This document shows, one piece after another, positions 24,633 through 33,879 of a stretch of DNA of 39,457 nucleotides. The DNA is from Sphaerisporangium cinnabarinum (GTDB lineage: Bacteria; Actinomycetota; Actinomycetes; Actinomycetales; Cellulomonadaceae): the NCBI GenBank assembly GCA_003052455.1, contig QAPD01000029.1:1-39457 (forward strand), written 5' to 3'. The translations under genes and the position numbers were made by a program. Each line of letters starts with the position of its first letter. Position 1 is the stretch's first letter. The notes beneath the pieces are model-generated. The model saw only the letters and a list, made by a program, of their open reading frames with translations. It made no database searches and was not told the DNA's origin.

Positions 24633-26818
24633 GACGTGGCTCCCTGGGAGTCAGAGGTGGGGTCGACGGCGTCGGCCGGGGCCTGCGCCTGGATCGCGGT
24701 GATCGCGACGGTGTTGACGATGTCCTGCACGAGCGCGCCGCGCGAGAGGTCGTTCACCGGCTTGTTGAGGCCCTGGAGGACCGGGCCGACCGCGACGGCG
24801 CCGGCCGAGCGCTGCACGGCCTTGTAGGTGTTGTTGCCCGTGTTGAGGTCCGGGAAGATGAACACGGTCGCGCGCCCCGCGACGTCCGAGCCCGGCATCT
24901 TCGACGCCGCGACGGACGCGTCCACGGCCGCGTCGTACTGGATCGGGCCCTCGACGAACAGGTCGGGGCGCCGCTCGCGCACGAGCGCCGTGCCCCGGCG
25001 CACCTTGTCCACGTCGGCCCCCGAGCCGGACTCGCCGGTCGAGTACGACAGCATCGCGACCCGCTGGTCGACGCCGAACTGCTGCGCCGTCGCCGCCGAG
25101 GAGATCGCGATGTCCGCGAGCTGCTCGGCCGTCGGGTCGGGGATGACCGCGCAGTCGCCGTAGACGAGCACGCGGTCCTGCAGGCACATGAGGAACACGG
25201 ACGAGACGACGGACACGCCCGGCTGGGTCTTGATGATCTCGAACGACGGCTTGATGGTGTGCGCCGTCGTGTGCTTCGCGCCCGACACCATGCCGTCCGC
25301 GAGGCCGAGGTGGACCATCATCGTGCCGAAGTACGAGACGTCCTGGACGCGCTCGCGCGCCTCCTCGAGCGTCATGCCCTTGTGCGCGCGCAGCCGCTGG
25401 TACTCCGCGGCGAACCGCTCCACGAGCTCCGGGTCGTGCGGGCTGACGACGTGCGCGGCGTCGATGTCGAGGCCGAGCTCCGCCGCGCGGGCACGGACCT
25501 TCTGCTCCTCGCCGAGGATCGTCAGCTCCGCGACCTGGCGGCCGAGCAGCGTGGACGCCGCGCGCAGGATGCGGTCGTCGTCGCCCTCGGGCAGCACGAC
25601 GTGCTTGCGGTCAGCGCGGGCGCGGGACAGCAGCTCGTACTCGAACATGAGCGGCGTGACGACCTCGGGGCGGGGCACGTCGAGCCCCGCGAGGAGCGCC
25701 GCGCCGTCGACGCTCTGCTCGAACAGGGCGAGCGCCGTGTCGACCTTGCGCTGCGACTCCTTGGTCACGCGGCCCCGGGCGCTCGCGGCGGCGCTCGCCG
25801 AGCGGAACGTCCCGAGGTCGGTGCGGATGACCGGCAGGCTCGGGTCGAGGTCCGCGACGAGGCGCGCCGTCGACTCGGGCGGGAAGAACCCGCCGTTGAG
25901 GATGACGCCCGCGAGCGACGGGAAGCCCGACGCCGAGTGGGCGGCGAGCAGCCCGATGAGGATGTCCACCCGGTCGCCGGGCGTGATGACGACGGCGCCG
26001 TCGGTGAGCCGGTCGAGCAGGTGCTCGAACGACATCGCGCCGACGAGCAGGTCGGTCGCCTCGCGCGCGAGGAGCTCCTCCTCGCCGAACGCGAGCGTCC
26101 CGCCCACGGCCTCCATGAGGATCCGCACGGTCGGGGCGTCGAGGAACGGGTCCTCGGGCACCGCCCAGCCCGGCAGCCGCGCGCCCGGGGCGGGCTCCGC
26201 CGTCGGGCCCGACGACGTCCCGCCCGCGAGCGGCTCGCCGTCCGGGCCGAGCGACCCGAGGAGCGCGCGCACCGCGTCGAGGTCGTCGGGCTGCACGCGG
26301 TTCGCGACGACACCGATGGGCTGCGCGTGCTGCGAGCGCAGCTCGGCGACGCTCACCTCGATGAGGTTCCCCACGGCGTCGGGCGTGCGGCCCTTGCCGG
26401 AGACCACGAGGAGGACCGGCGCGCCGAGGTTCGCCGCGACGCGCGCGTTGAACGACAGCTCGGTCGGCCCGGCGACGTCGGTGTAGTCGGTGCCCACGAC
26501 GACCACGAAGTCGCACTGGCTCGCGACCTCGTGGTAGCGGGCCACGATCCGCGAGAGCGCGGCCTCCTGGTCGGCGTGGACGTCCTCGTACGTGACGCCG
26601 ATCGCCTGCTCGGCGGTCGTGTCGACGCCGTCGTGCGCGAGCAGGAGCTCGAGCACGTAGTCCTGCACGTCCGGGCCGGCGGCCCGGGTGACCGGCCGGA
26701 AGACCCCGACCCGCTGGACCTTGCGGACCAGCAGGTCGAGGACCCCCAGCGCGATCGTGGACTTGCCCGTCTCGCCCTCGGGCGAGGTGATGTAGATGCT
26801 GCGAGCGGTGTCGCTCAC
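24629..26818 (-). CDS. pta: Phosphate acetyltransferase (long form)
   Basis: 729 residues, the long Pta form. An N-terminal P-loop-like domain ([22 protein letters not shown], about 8-30) is followed by a DRTGG-type regulatory domain in the middle and the C-terminal PTA catalytic domain ([52 protein letters not shown]). It interconverts acetyl phosphate and acetyl-CoA. The GTG start overlaps the xfp stop (26815-26818), and its own stop overlaps ackA, so the three proteins are made from one message. Acetyl phosphate from phosphoketolase can thus go to acetyl-CoA here or to ATP via AckA. Confidence 0.96.
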   Translation of the reverse strand: MSDTARSIYITSPEGETGKSTIALGVLDLLVRKVQRVGVFRPVTRAAGPDVQDYVLELLLAHDGVDTTAEQAIGVTYEDVHADQEAALSRIVARYHEVASQCDFVVVVGTDYTDVAGPTELSFNARVAANLGAPVLLVVSGKGRTPDAVGNLIEVSVAELRSQHAQPIGVVANRVQPDDLDAVRALLGSLGPDGEPLAGGTSSGPTAEPAPGARLPGWAVPEDPFLDAPTVRILMEAVGGTLAFGEEELLAREATDLLVGAMSFEHLLDRLTDGAVVITPGDRVDILIGLLAAHSASGFPSLAGVILNGGFFPPESTARLVADLDPSLPVIRTDLGTFRSASAAASARGRVTKESQRKVDTALALFEQSVDGAALLAGLDVPRPEVVTPLMFEYELLSRARADRKHVVLPEGDDDRILRAASTLLGRQVAELTILGEEQKVRARAAELGLDIDAAHVVSPHDPELVERFAAEYQRLRAHKGMTLEEARERVQDVSYFGTMMVHLGLADGMVSGAKHTTAHTIKPSFEIIKTQPGVSVVSSVFLMCLQDRVLVYGDCAVIPDPTAEQLADIAISSAATAQQFGVDQRVAMLSYSTGESGSGADVDKVRRGTALVRERRPDLFVEGPIQYDAAVDASVAASKMPGSDVAGRATVFIFPDLNTGNNTYKAVQRSAGAVAVGPVLQGLNKPVNDLSRGALVQDIVNTVAITAIQAQAPADAVDPTSDSQGATS

Positions 26819-29316
26819 TCGTTGTCTCCTCCGGTGTCCTGCACGGCGGCGCTCGCGCCGTTGTACTGCGGGCCACCCTCCTCGGTCGCCGTCTCGCCGA
26901 CGTCCGGCCACACCCAGTCGCGCACCTCGGGGATGTCCTCCCCGTGCTCGCGGGTGTACTGGCGGGCCGCCAGCCGCGCGTCGACCATCTCCTGGCGCAG
27001 ACCCGCGTAGGTCGAGCGCAGGGACGGCACACGGTCGATGACGTCGATCACCAGGTGGTAGCGGTCGATGTCGTTGAGCATGGCCATGTCGAACGGGGTG
27101 GTGGTGGTGCCCTCCTCCTTGTACCCGCGCACGTGGATGTTCGGGTGGTTCGTGCGGCGGTACGTGAGGCGGTGGATCAGCCACGGGTAGCCGTGGTAGT
27201 TGAAGATGACGGGCCTGTCCGTCGTGAAGAGCGTGTCGAAGTCCTTGTCCGACAGGCCGTGCGGGTGCTCCTTCTCGTCCTGCAGCCGCATGAGGTCGAC
27301 GACGTTCACGACCCGGACCTTGAGGTCGGGGATGCGCCGACGCAGGATGTCCGCCGCGGCGAGCACCTCGAGCGTGGGCACGTCGCCCGCCGAGCCGAGC
27401 ACGACGTCCGGGTCCTCGCCCTCGACCTCCGTGCCGGCCCACTCCCAGATGCCGAGGCCGCGCGTGCAGTGCGCGACCGCCTGGTCCATCGACAGGAACT
27501 GCGGCGCCGGCTGCTTGCCCGCGACGACGACGTTCACGTACTGGCGCGAGCGCAGGCAGTGGTCGTAGGTCGAGAGCAGCGTGTTCGCGTCCGGCGGCAG
27601 GTAGACGCGGACGATCTCGGCCTTCTTGTTCACGACGTGGTCGATGAAGCCCGGGTCCTGGTGGCTGAAGCCGTTGTGGTCCTGGCGCCACACGTGGCTC
27701 GACAGCAGGTAGTTGAGGCTCGCGACCGGCCGCCGCCACGGGATGTGGTTCGTGACCTTGAGCCACTTCGCGTGCTGGTTGAACATCGAGTCGACGATGT
27801 GGATGAAGGCCTCGTAGCTCGTGAACAGGCCGTGCCGCCCGGTGAGCAGGTAGCCCTCCAGCCAGCCCTGGCACTGGTGCTCCGAGAGCATCTCCATGAC
27901 GCGGCCGGCGCGCGCGAGGTGCTCGTCGACGTCGGGCCCGAAGAAGTCGGCGTTCCACTGCTTGTCCGTGACCTCGTACACGGCCTGGAGGCGGTTCGAC
28001 GCCGTCTCGTCGGGGCCGAAGATCCGGAAGTTGTCCGGGTTCTTCCGCACGACGTCGGTGAGCCACTGCCCGAGGACGCGCGTCGACTCGGCGATGGAGC
28101 TGCCCGGCGCCTTCACGTCCACGGCGTAGTCGCGGAAGTCCGGCAGCCGCAGGTCCTTGAGCAGGAGCCCGCCGTTCGCGTGCGGGTTGTCGCTCATCCG
28201 GAGCGTGCCCTCGGGGGCGAGCGCCGCGACGTCGTCGACCAGGCGGCCGCCCTCGTCGAAGAGCTCGTCGGCCCGGTACGACTCGAGCCAGCCGCGCAGC
28301 ACCTCGAGGTGCTCCGGGGTGTCCCGGGCGCTCGCGAGCGGCACCTGGTGCGCGCGCCACGAGTCCTCGGTCTTCTTGCCGTCGATGACGGGCGGGCACG
28401 TCCAGCCCTTCGGCGTGCGGAACACGATCATCGGCCACGCGGGCCGCTCGTCGTTCCCCGCCGCGGCGTCGGCCTTGATCTGCGCGATGTGGTTGAGCAC
28501 CTCGTCGAGGAGGTGCGCGAAGCGGCGGTGCACCTCGAAGTGGTCCTCGCCGTCGAACCCGCCCGTGAAGAAGTAGGGCGTGTGGCCGTAGCCGATCATG
28601 AGGTCGCGCAGCTCGTCGTCGCTGATGCGCGCGAGCACCGTCGGGTTGGCGATCTTGTAGCCGTTGAGGTGCAGGATCGGCAGCACGACGCCGTCGTTGC
28701 GCGCGTTGACGAACTTGTTCGAGTGCCAGCTCGTCGCGAGCGGGCCCGTCTCCGCCTCGCCGTCGCCGACGACCGCGGCGACGAGGAGGTCGGGGTTGTC
28801 GAACGCGGCGCCGTACGCGTGGGAGAGCGCGTAGCCCAGCTCACCGCCCTCGTGGATCGACCCCGGCGTCTCCGGCGCGACGTGGCTCGGGATGCCGCCC
28901 GGGAAGGAGAACTGGCGGAACAGCCGGCGCAGGCCCTCGGTGTCCTGGGTGACGTCCGAGTAGGTCTCGGAGTACGTCCCCTCGAGGTACGCGTTCGCGA
29001 CGAGGCCCGGGCCGCCGTGGCCGGGACCGGCGACGTAGATCGTCGACTGACGGCGCTGCGCGATCGCGCGGTTGAGGTGCGCGTAGAGGAAGTTGAGGCC
29101 CGGCGTGGTGCCCCAGTGACCCAGCAGGCGCGGCTTGACGTCGTCGCGGTCTAGCGGCGTGCGCAGCAGCGGGTTGTCCAGGAGGTAGATCTGGCCGACG
29201 GAGAGGTAGTTCGCCGCGCGCCACCAGGCGTCGACGCGACGCAGGGTGTCGTCGTCGAGCGGTGCGATCTCGGCGGGTTGCCAGGCGGTGGACTCGGTGA
29301 CGGTGGTCGTGCTCAT
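26815..29316 (-). CDS. xfp: Xylulose 5-phosphate/fructose 6-phosphate phosphoketolase
   Basis: 833 residues, full-length. This thiamine-diphosphate enzyme splits xylulose 5-phosphate or fructose 6-phosphate with phosphate into acetyl phosphate plus glyceraldehyde 3-phosphate or erythrose 4-phosphate. Signatures: [50 protein letters not shown], and the diphosphate/Mg motif [19 protein letters not shown] 29316 has the ribosome binding site AGGAG a few bases upstream. It heads the xfp-pta-ackA operon, with 4-nt overlaps at both junctions. The 260 bp upstream to SURF1 hold a possible minus-strand -10 (TATGAA, about 29362-29357) and a small imperfect inverted repeat at 29447-29465; neither is certain. 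Confidence 0.96.
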   Translation of the reverse strand: MSTTTVTESTAWQPAEIAPLDDDTLRRVDAWWRAANYLSVGQIYLLDNPLLRTPLDRDDVKPRLLGHWGTTPGLNFLYAHLNRAIAQRRQSTIYVAGPGHGGPGLVANAYLEGTYSETYSDVTQDTEGLRRLFRQFSFPGGIPSHVAPETPGSIHEGGELGYALSHAYGAAFDNPDLLVAAVVGDGEAETGPLATSWHSNKFVNARNDGVVLPILHLNGYKIANPTVLARISDDELRDLMIGYGHTPYFFTGGFDGEDHFEVHRRFAHLLDEVLNHIAQIKADAAAGNDERPAWPMIVFRTPKGWTCPPVIDGKKTEDSWRAHQVPLASARDTPEHLEVLRGWLESYRADELFDEGGRLVDDVAALAPEGTLRMSDNPHANGGLLLKDLRLPDFRDYAVDVKAPGSSIAESTRVLGQWLTDVVRKNPDNFRIFGPDETASNRLQAVYEVTDKQWNADFFGPDVDEHLARAGRVMEMLSEHQCQGWLEGYLLTGRHGLFTSYEAFIHIVDSMFNQHAKWLKVTNHIPWRRPVASLNYLLSSHVWRQDHNGFSHQDPGFIDHVVNKKAEIVRVYLPPDANTLLSTYDHCLRSRQYVNVVVAGKQPAPQFLSMDQAVAHCTRGLGIWEWAGTEVEGEDPDVVLGSAGDVPTLEVLAAADILRRRIPDLKVRVVNVVDLMRLQDEKEHPHGLSDKDFDTLFTTDRPVIFNYHGYPWLIHRLTYRRTNHPNIHVRGYKEEGTTTTPFDMAMLNDIDRYHLVIDVIDRVPSLRSTYAGLRQEMVDARLAARQYTREHGEDIPEVRDWVWPDVGETATEEGGPQYNGASAAVQDTGGDNE

Positions 29317-29564
29317 CTCACGCTCCTGCGGGGGAAGGGTCCGTGAACGACTACGGCTTCATACAACCCCATCGACCGGGGGCCTGCACTATCCGCCCTG
29401 GCGGCCGGCGGTGTGACCTGCGCCCACGACGGCACAAAAGGTCCAAGGTCCCGCGGACGGGAACCACGGTCGAGGACGTTGTCCCCGGCGGCGGAGGTCC
29501 GTGGGCGGCGTGTGACGTTCGCCCGGGGGGCGGGACGGATGCGGGGACTCGCCCGCGCCCCGGA

Positions 29565-29570
29565 TACCGT
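29565..29570 (+). promoter_or_regulatory. -10 box of leaderless SURF1 gene
   Basis: TACCGT ends 6 nt before GTG 29577. It excludes the longer open frame, which would begin 234 nt upstream of this start. Confidence 0.5.
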
Positions 29571-29576
29571 GGGGTC

Positions 29577-30470
29577 GTGCCCGAGCCCACCGCGCCCCGC
29601 TCGTTCTGGGCGGTCGCCCGCCAGCCCCGGGTCGTCGGGCTGCTCGTGCTCCTCCTCGTCGCCGCGGCGGTGTGCGCGCGGCTCGGCGTCTGGCAGCTCG
29701 ACCGCGCCCAGCAGCGCGCCGAGCTCGCGGCGCAGCACGAGGCCGCCGAGCTCGAGGCCGCCGGACCCGAGGGCGTCGGCGTGCTGCTCCCGCCGCAGTC
29801 CACGTTCCCCGGCGAGCTCGTGGGCCGCCAGGCCTGGGTCGAGGGCGAGTACGACGCGGCGGGGCAGCTCCTCGTCGAGGGGCGCGCGCTCGACGGCCGC
29901 GTCGGCTACCTCGTGCTCACCCCGCTCCGCGTGACCGACGACGGCACCCGGGGCGCGTCGTGGGCCGACCTCTCGGGCGCCCCGGTCCTGCCCGTCGTGC
30001 GGGGCTGGGTCGAGTCGCCCGAGGAGAGCGCCGCGCTCGACCCTCCGGACGGCGTCGTGCGCCTCACCGGCTACCTCCAGGCGTCCGAGGCGGCCGGGCA
30101 GGGCGGCTCCGCCCCCGGTCGGACCGACGCGATCTCGACGGGCGAGCTCGTCAACCAGTGGGGCGGGCCGATGTACTCGGGCTACCTCGTCCTGCTGTCC
30201 TCGGACCCGGCGCAGCCGTCGGCGGCCGACGGCGGCCCCGCCCAGCTGCCGCGCCCCACCATCGAGGGCGGCACGGGGCTCAACCTGCAGAACCTGTTCT
30301 ACGCGCTCCAGTGGTGGGTGTTCGGCGGGTTCGCCGTGCTGCTGTGGGTCCGGCTCGTGCGCGACGAGGCAGCGGGCGGCAAGCGCCGCACCCGGGGGGA
30401 GGACGCCGGGATCGCCGGCCTCCCCGGCCCGGCCGACGCCGACGCGACCGGACCTCGACCGGCCCCGTGA
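29577..30470 (+). CDS. SURF1-family cytochrome oxidase assembly protein
   Basis: 297 residues. SURF1 proteins sit in the cytoplasmic membrane and help insert heme a into the aa3-type cytochrome c oxidase. The two-helix layout is clear: TM1 at about 18-36 ending in RLGVWQLDRAQQ, a large periplasmic domain, and TM2 in NLFYALQWWVFGGFAVLLW near residues 237-262. Both flanking motifs, GxWQLdR and NLxYAxxWW, are hallmarks of the family. The C-terminus is a hydrophilic tail. GTG 29577 is chosen from its -10 box and because it places TM1 correctly. It is divergent from xfp; no oxidase subunit genes are in the window. Confidence 0.92.
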   Translation: MPEPTAPRSFWAVARQPRVVGLLVLLLVAAAVCARLGVWQLDRAQQRAELAAQHEAAELEAAGPEGVGVLLPPQSTFPGELVGRQAWVEGEYDAAGQLLVEGRALDGRVGYLVLTPLRVTDDGTRGASWADLSGAPVLPVVRGWVESPEESAALDPPDGVVRLTGYLQASEAAGQGGSAPGRTDAISTGELVNQWGGPMYSGYLVLLSSDPAQPSAADGGPAQLPRPTIEGGTGLNLQNLFYALQWWVFGGFAVLLWVRLVRDEAAGGKRRTRGEDAGIAGLPGPADADATGPRPAP

Positions 30471-30475
30471 GGCGC

Positions 30476-30498
30476 GGCCGGGACCGCGTGTCCCGGCC
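30476..30498 (+). terminator. SURF1 terminator hairpin
   Basis: 9-bp perfect GC-rich stem (30476-30484 with 30490-30498) and a 5-nt loop, beginning 6 nt after the SURF1 stop. Confidence 0.65.
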
Positions 30499-30533
30499 CC
30501 GGGCCGGGGGCAAACAGGTTCCCGTCTCACCAC

Positions 30534-30561
30534 GTGACACAGCGCTTGCCGGGCATATGTA
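30534..30561 (+). promoter_or_regulatory. Candidate promoter of the small secreted protein
   Basis: GTGACA (30534-30539) and TATGTA (30556-30561) with a 16-nt spacer. The leader to the ATG would be about 85 nt. Other hexamers in the region (TTGCCG at 30546) are possible, so this is tentative. Confidence 0.35.
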
Positions 30562-30651
30562 CGGGCCGCAGTCTTATCCCGCCCGGACAGAGCGTCGGGG
30601 CGGCCCGCCGGTCGACGTCGCCCGGCGGTCGGAGAGACACGGGGGTACTCC

Positions 30652-30945
30652 ATGAAGAAGCGTCTTGCACCGTTCGCGGTGGCAGCGGTCACGATCGGTC
30701 TGGTCCTCGCGCCGGCGGCGAGCGCGAGCGCGGCGAGCAGGACCACGCCGTACAACTGCGGCACGCGCGACGCGAAGATCACGGCGAGCGCGCCGACGAA
30801 CGTGTCGCTCCGGGTCAACGGGACCACCAACAGCGCGCGCAACAGCGCCGGCGCGGCGGTCACGATGTACGACTACGACGGCCAGGGCACCGCCTACGCG
30901 ACGTCGACCGACGCGTCGGTGGCGATCCACGTCTCGTGCTTCTGA
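30652..30945 (+). CDS. Small secreted protein with two cysteines, unknown function
   Basis: 97 residues. A Sec signal peptide is clear: basic MKKR, hydrophobic AVAAVTIGLVLAPAA, and cleavage near ASA-A at about residue 26-29. The mature part of about 68 residues is rich in Thr, Ser, Asn and Ala, with alternating patterns that suggest beta strands. It has just two cysteines, Cys36 near the mature N-terminus and Cys96 next to last, so a disulfide could join the two ends. I do not recognise a family. A G-rich stretch before ATG 30652 may be the ribosome binding site. It has its own leader after the SURF1 terminator and ends at a long hairpin, so it is a single-gene unit. Confidence 0.75.
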   Translation: MKKRLAPFAVAAVTIGLVLAPAASASAASRTTPYNCGTRDAKITASAPTNVSLRVNGTTNSARNSAGAAVTMYDYDGQGTAYATSTDASVAIHVSCF

Positions 30946-30997
30946 CGCGCTCGTCCCGTCGGGTCGCCTGACTCCGTCGGGTCGCCCGATGCGTCAC

Positions 30998-31035
30998 CCG
31001 GTGCCCGGTCGTCGTCCGCGACGGCCGGGCACCGG
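30998..31035. terminator. Bidirectional terminator, small secreted protein / double-GNAT gene
   Basis: 17-bp stem (30998-31014 with 31019-31035) including one G-T pair, with a 4-nt loop, between convergent stops at 30945 and 31082. Confidence 0.85.
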
Positions 31036-31081
31036 CGCGTCCGGCCCCGCGACGGGCCCCGGGAACAGGCGCGGCGTGCGG

Positions 31082-32119
31082 TCAGGCGTCGAGGTCGAGG
31101 TCCTTGAACCACGACTCCGTGACGTAGTCCGTCTCCCAGCCGAGCGAGCGGTAGAGCTGGTCGGCCTTCGTCGGGGAGTCGGCGTCGACCTCGAGCGCCA
31201 CGCGGTCACGACCGTCCCGGGCGGCGTCCGCGATCACCGTCGCGAGGAGCGACTTCGCCACGCCGCGGCCGCGGGCGGCCCGCGTCACCCCGATGTACTC
31301 GACGTAGGTGCCCCGCGCGCCGCTCTCGCCCGCGGCGATCGACGAGCACACCACGGTGCCCGCGGGCACGCGGCGGCCGTCGTCGGTCTCCACGTACGCG
31401 AGCCACCAGTGGTCCCAGCTGTGGCCCGGGTCCTCGCGGAGCCGCTGCACGAACTCCGAGAAGCTCTCGCGGTAGGAGTTGAAGTGGTCCTGGAAGGACG
31501 TCTCCAGCATCTGGTGCACGACCTGGAGGTCGGTCGCGACGGGCATCCCGTTCTCGTGCCGCTCGACCGGCCGGACCGTGACCCCGGGGCGCGGTGCGAG
31601 CGCGGCCTCGTCCGGGACGACGGGGCGGGTCATGTGCAGCCAGCTGCGCCGTCGCGCGTACCCGGCGCGCGTCAGCCACTGCGCCTGCCGCGTGTCGTCG
31701 GCGAACGGGCTCTCGTCGAGGCGCGTCGCCGTCACCCCGCGCAGGCGCGCCATCGCGACCGCCGTGCGCTCCGCCCAGCGGTAGAACGCGTCGGCGATCG
31801 CGTCGACCTCGGGCACGTCGCGGTCGAAGTAGCCCCAGACGGTTGCCCGCCCGGCGGCGCGGTCGTGCACGGTCACCCAGGCGCGGGGGACGTCGTCGGG
31901 CCCGACGGCGACGAGCTGGCGCCGCGTCCACGACGCCAGCCCCGCGACCTCGGACTCGATCCCGGCGGGGTCGACGTGCGTCGACCCCGTCCCCTGGAGC
32001 TCGTCCAGGCGTCGCAGCCGGACGAGGGCGTCGATGTCGGCGTAGCCGGGGACCCGTGCCCGCCAGGGGCTCGGGAGGGTCGGGAGGTCGTGCGGGGTGG
32101 CGCTCGTGGTGTCAGGCAT
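31082..32119 (-). CDS. Double-domain GNAT acetyltransferase
   Basis: 345 residues, two GNAT halves in tandem as in mycothiol synthase-like proteins. The C-terminal half holds the acetyl-CoA loop IGVTRAARGRGVAKSLLATV and ends LYRSLGWETDYVTESWFK; the N-terminal half (VTVHDRAAGRATVWGYFDRD, then TRAGYARRRSWLHM) is degenerate. It is not clearly MshD. The start is uncertain: ATG 32119 is used, and ATG 32128 is equally possible; neither has a good Shine-Dalgarno sequence. It lies 26 nt after the second ABC gene on the same strand, so it is probably in the same transcript. Confidence 0.78.
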   Translation of the reverse strand: MPDTTSATPHDLPTLPSPWRARVPGYADIDALVRLRRLDELQGTGSTHVDPAGIESEVAGLASWTRRQLVAVGPDDVPRAWVTVHDRAAGRATVWGYFDRDVPEVDAIADAFYRWAERTAVAMARLRGVTATRLDESPFADDTRQAQWLTRAGYARRRSWLHMTRPVVPDEAALAPRPGVTVRPVERHENGMPVATDLQVVHQMLETSFQDHFNSYRESFSEFVQRLREDPGHSWDHWWLAYVETDDGRRVPAGTVVCSSIAAGESGARGTYVEYIGVTRAARGRGVAKSLLATVIADAARDGRDRVALEVDADSPTKADQLYRSLGWETDYVTESWFKDLDLDA

Positions 32120-32145
32120 CAGCACCATCTTGGCACCGTCCGGCG

Positions 32146-33879
32146 CTACTCCTGCTGCCAGGAGTGCCAGAGCCGCGCGTAGTCGCCGCCCGCGGCCACG
32201 AGCTCGTCGTGCGAGCCGATCTCGCTGATCCGGCCGCCGTCGACCACGGCGACGCGGTCGGCGTCGTGCGCGGTGTGCAGGCGGTGCGCGATCGCGACGA
32301 CCGTGCGGCCGGCGAGCACGGCGTCGAGCGAGCGCTCGAGGTGGCGGGCCGCGCGCGGGTCGAGCAGGGACGTCGCCTCGTCGAGCACGAGCGTGTGCGG
32401 GTCGAGCAGCACGAGGCGCGCGAGCGCGAGCTGCTGCGCCTGCGCCGGGGTGAGGACGTGCCCGCCCGACCCCACGGTCGTCGTGAGGCCCTCGGGCAGC
32501 GACTCGGCCCACCCGCGCGCGTCGACGGCGTCGAGCGCGTCGAGCAGCTCCGCCTCGCTCGCGTCGACCTTCGCGAGGCGCAGGTTGTCCGCGAGCGTGC
32601 CGACGAACACGTGGTGCTCCTGGGTGACGAGCGCGACCTCGCGCCGCAGGTCCTCGAGCGGCAGGTCGACGAGCCGCACGCCGCCGGAGCGGACGGACCC
32701 CGCCGTCGGAGGGTGGATGCCCGCGAGCATGCGGCCGAGCGTCGACTTGCCCGCGCCCGACGGCCCGACGACGGCGAGCCGCTCGCCCGGCTCGAGGTCG
32801 AGCGAGACGCCGTGCAGCACGGGGTGGCCCTCGCGGTAGGCGTACTCGACGTCGCGCGCGACGAGGCGGTCGCCGTCGGGCACGTCGCCCGTCGGGGTGC
32901 GGTCGCCGGGCACCTGCGCGACGCCGACGATGCGCGCGTACGACGCCGCGGCCACCTGGATCTCGTCGAGCCAGAAGATGAGGTTCCACACCGGCCCGGC
33001 GAGCTGGAACGCGTACGTCGTCACCGTGGCCACGGCGCCGAGCGTCGTCTGGCCCTGCGAGAGCAGCCACGCGCCCCAGACGAGCGCCGCGACGGGCGCG
33101 ATCGCGATGGCCAGGTCGATGCCCGGGAACAGCACGGTGCGCAGCTCCAGGGTGTACCGCTCCGCCTCGAACGCCTCGGTGAGGTCTGCGCGCACGCGCG
33201 CCTGGCGGCGCTCGGTGAGCGAGAGCGCGTCGACGGTGCGCGCGCCCTCGACGCTCTCGGTGATGGTGCCGTTGAGCGTCGCGTAGGCGGCGGCCTCGCG
33301 CTGGTACCCGGCCGACGCGCGCTTGAGGTACCACCGCGAGACGACGACGAGCAGCGGCACGCCCACGAACAGCGCGAGCGCGACGAGGGGCGCGACCACG
33401 ACGGCCGCGACGGCCGTGAGCACGAGCGTGACGACGGCGACGAGCAGCTGGGGCACGCCGAAGCGCACGGCGTGCTGGATGCGGTCGACGTCGTTCGTCG
33501 TGCGCGCGACGAGGTCGCCCGTGCCCGCGCGCTCCACCGTGGACAGCGGCAGCGACGTCACCGTCTCGACGAGGTCCTCGCGCAGCTCGGCGAACACGGT
33601 CTCGCCGAAGACCATGGACAGGCGCTGCGCGTAGCGGCGCAGGACGGCCTGCGCGAGGACCGCGCCCGCGCCCACGGCGACGACGGTCGTCACGTACGAG
33701 GACGTGGTGCCCTCGGTGACGGCGTCGACGAGCCGGCCGAGGAGCCACGGCCCCACGAGGCCCGCGACCGCGGCCAGCGTGTGGAGGACGGCGATGAGCA
33801 CGAACGTGCCGCGGTGCCGGGCGAACAGGCGTCCGGCGGCGGCGCGGACGGCGGGGCCGTCGGCGACGGGGAGCCTCAT
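32146..33879 (-). CDS. Heterodimeric ABC exporter, ATP-hydrolysing half
   Basis: 577 residues: a type IV exporter membrane domain (about 20-310, six helices) fused to an ATPase domain. Walker A GPSGAGKST (372-380) is intact, as are the Q-loop Gln420, Walker B plus catalytic Glu (LVLDEATSLLD, Asp500-Glu501) and the H-loop His532. The ABC signature is degenerate: LTPAQ at 476-480 instead of LSGGQ. It therefore needs a partner to supply a working signature, and the upstream gene does. The start is ATG 33879, overlapping the partner's stop (33876-33879). The substrate is unknown; lipid, peptide or drug exporters share this form. Confidence 0.9.
   Translation of the reverse strand: MRLPVADGPAVRAAAGRLFARHRGTFVLIAVLHTLAAVAGLVGPWLLGRLVDAVTEGTTSSYVTTVVAVGAGAVLAQAVLRRYAQRLSMVFGETVFAELREDLVETVTSLPLSTVERAGTGDLVARTTNDVDRIQHAVRFGVPQLLVAVVTLVLTAVAAVVVAPLVALALFVGVPLLVVVSRWYLKRASAGYQREAAAYATLNGTITESVEGARTVDALSLTERRQARVRADLTEAFEAERYTLELRTVLFPGIDLAIAIAPVAALVWGAWLLSQGQTTLGAVATVTTYAFQLAGPVWNLIFWLDEIQVAAASYARIVGVAQVPGDRTPTGDVPDGDRLVARDVEYAYREGHPVLHGVSLDLEPGERLAVVGPSGAGKSTLGRMLAGIHPPTAGSVRSGGVRLVDLPLEDLRREVALVTQEHHVFVGTLADNLRLAKVDASEAELLDALDAVDARGWAESLPEGLTTTVGSGGHVLTPAQAQQLALARLVLLDPHTLVLDEATSLLDPRAARHLERSLDAVLAGRTVVAIAHRLHTAHDADRVAVVDGGRISEIGSHDELVAAGGDYARLWHSWQQE

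Noticed and set aside
22857-24827. Open frame of 656 codons on the plus strand opposite ackA and pta
   Set aside because: Biased composition (Arg, Val, Asp, Glu) with no motif; it is the antisense of conserved acetate kinase and phosphate acetyltransferase genes.
26944-29154. Open frame of 736 codons on the plus strand opposite xfp
   Set aside because: Antisense of a strongly conserved phosphoketolase; no start signal and low-complexity protein.
29313-30863. Minus-strand frame beginning with a hydrophobic, signal-like segment near 30863
   Set aside because: It runs opposite the small secreted protein gene and SURF1, whose own frames have signal peptides and family motifs. The hydrophobic start is the complement of another signal sequence.
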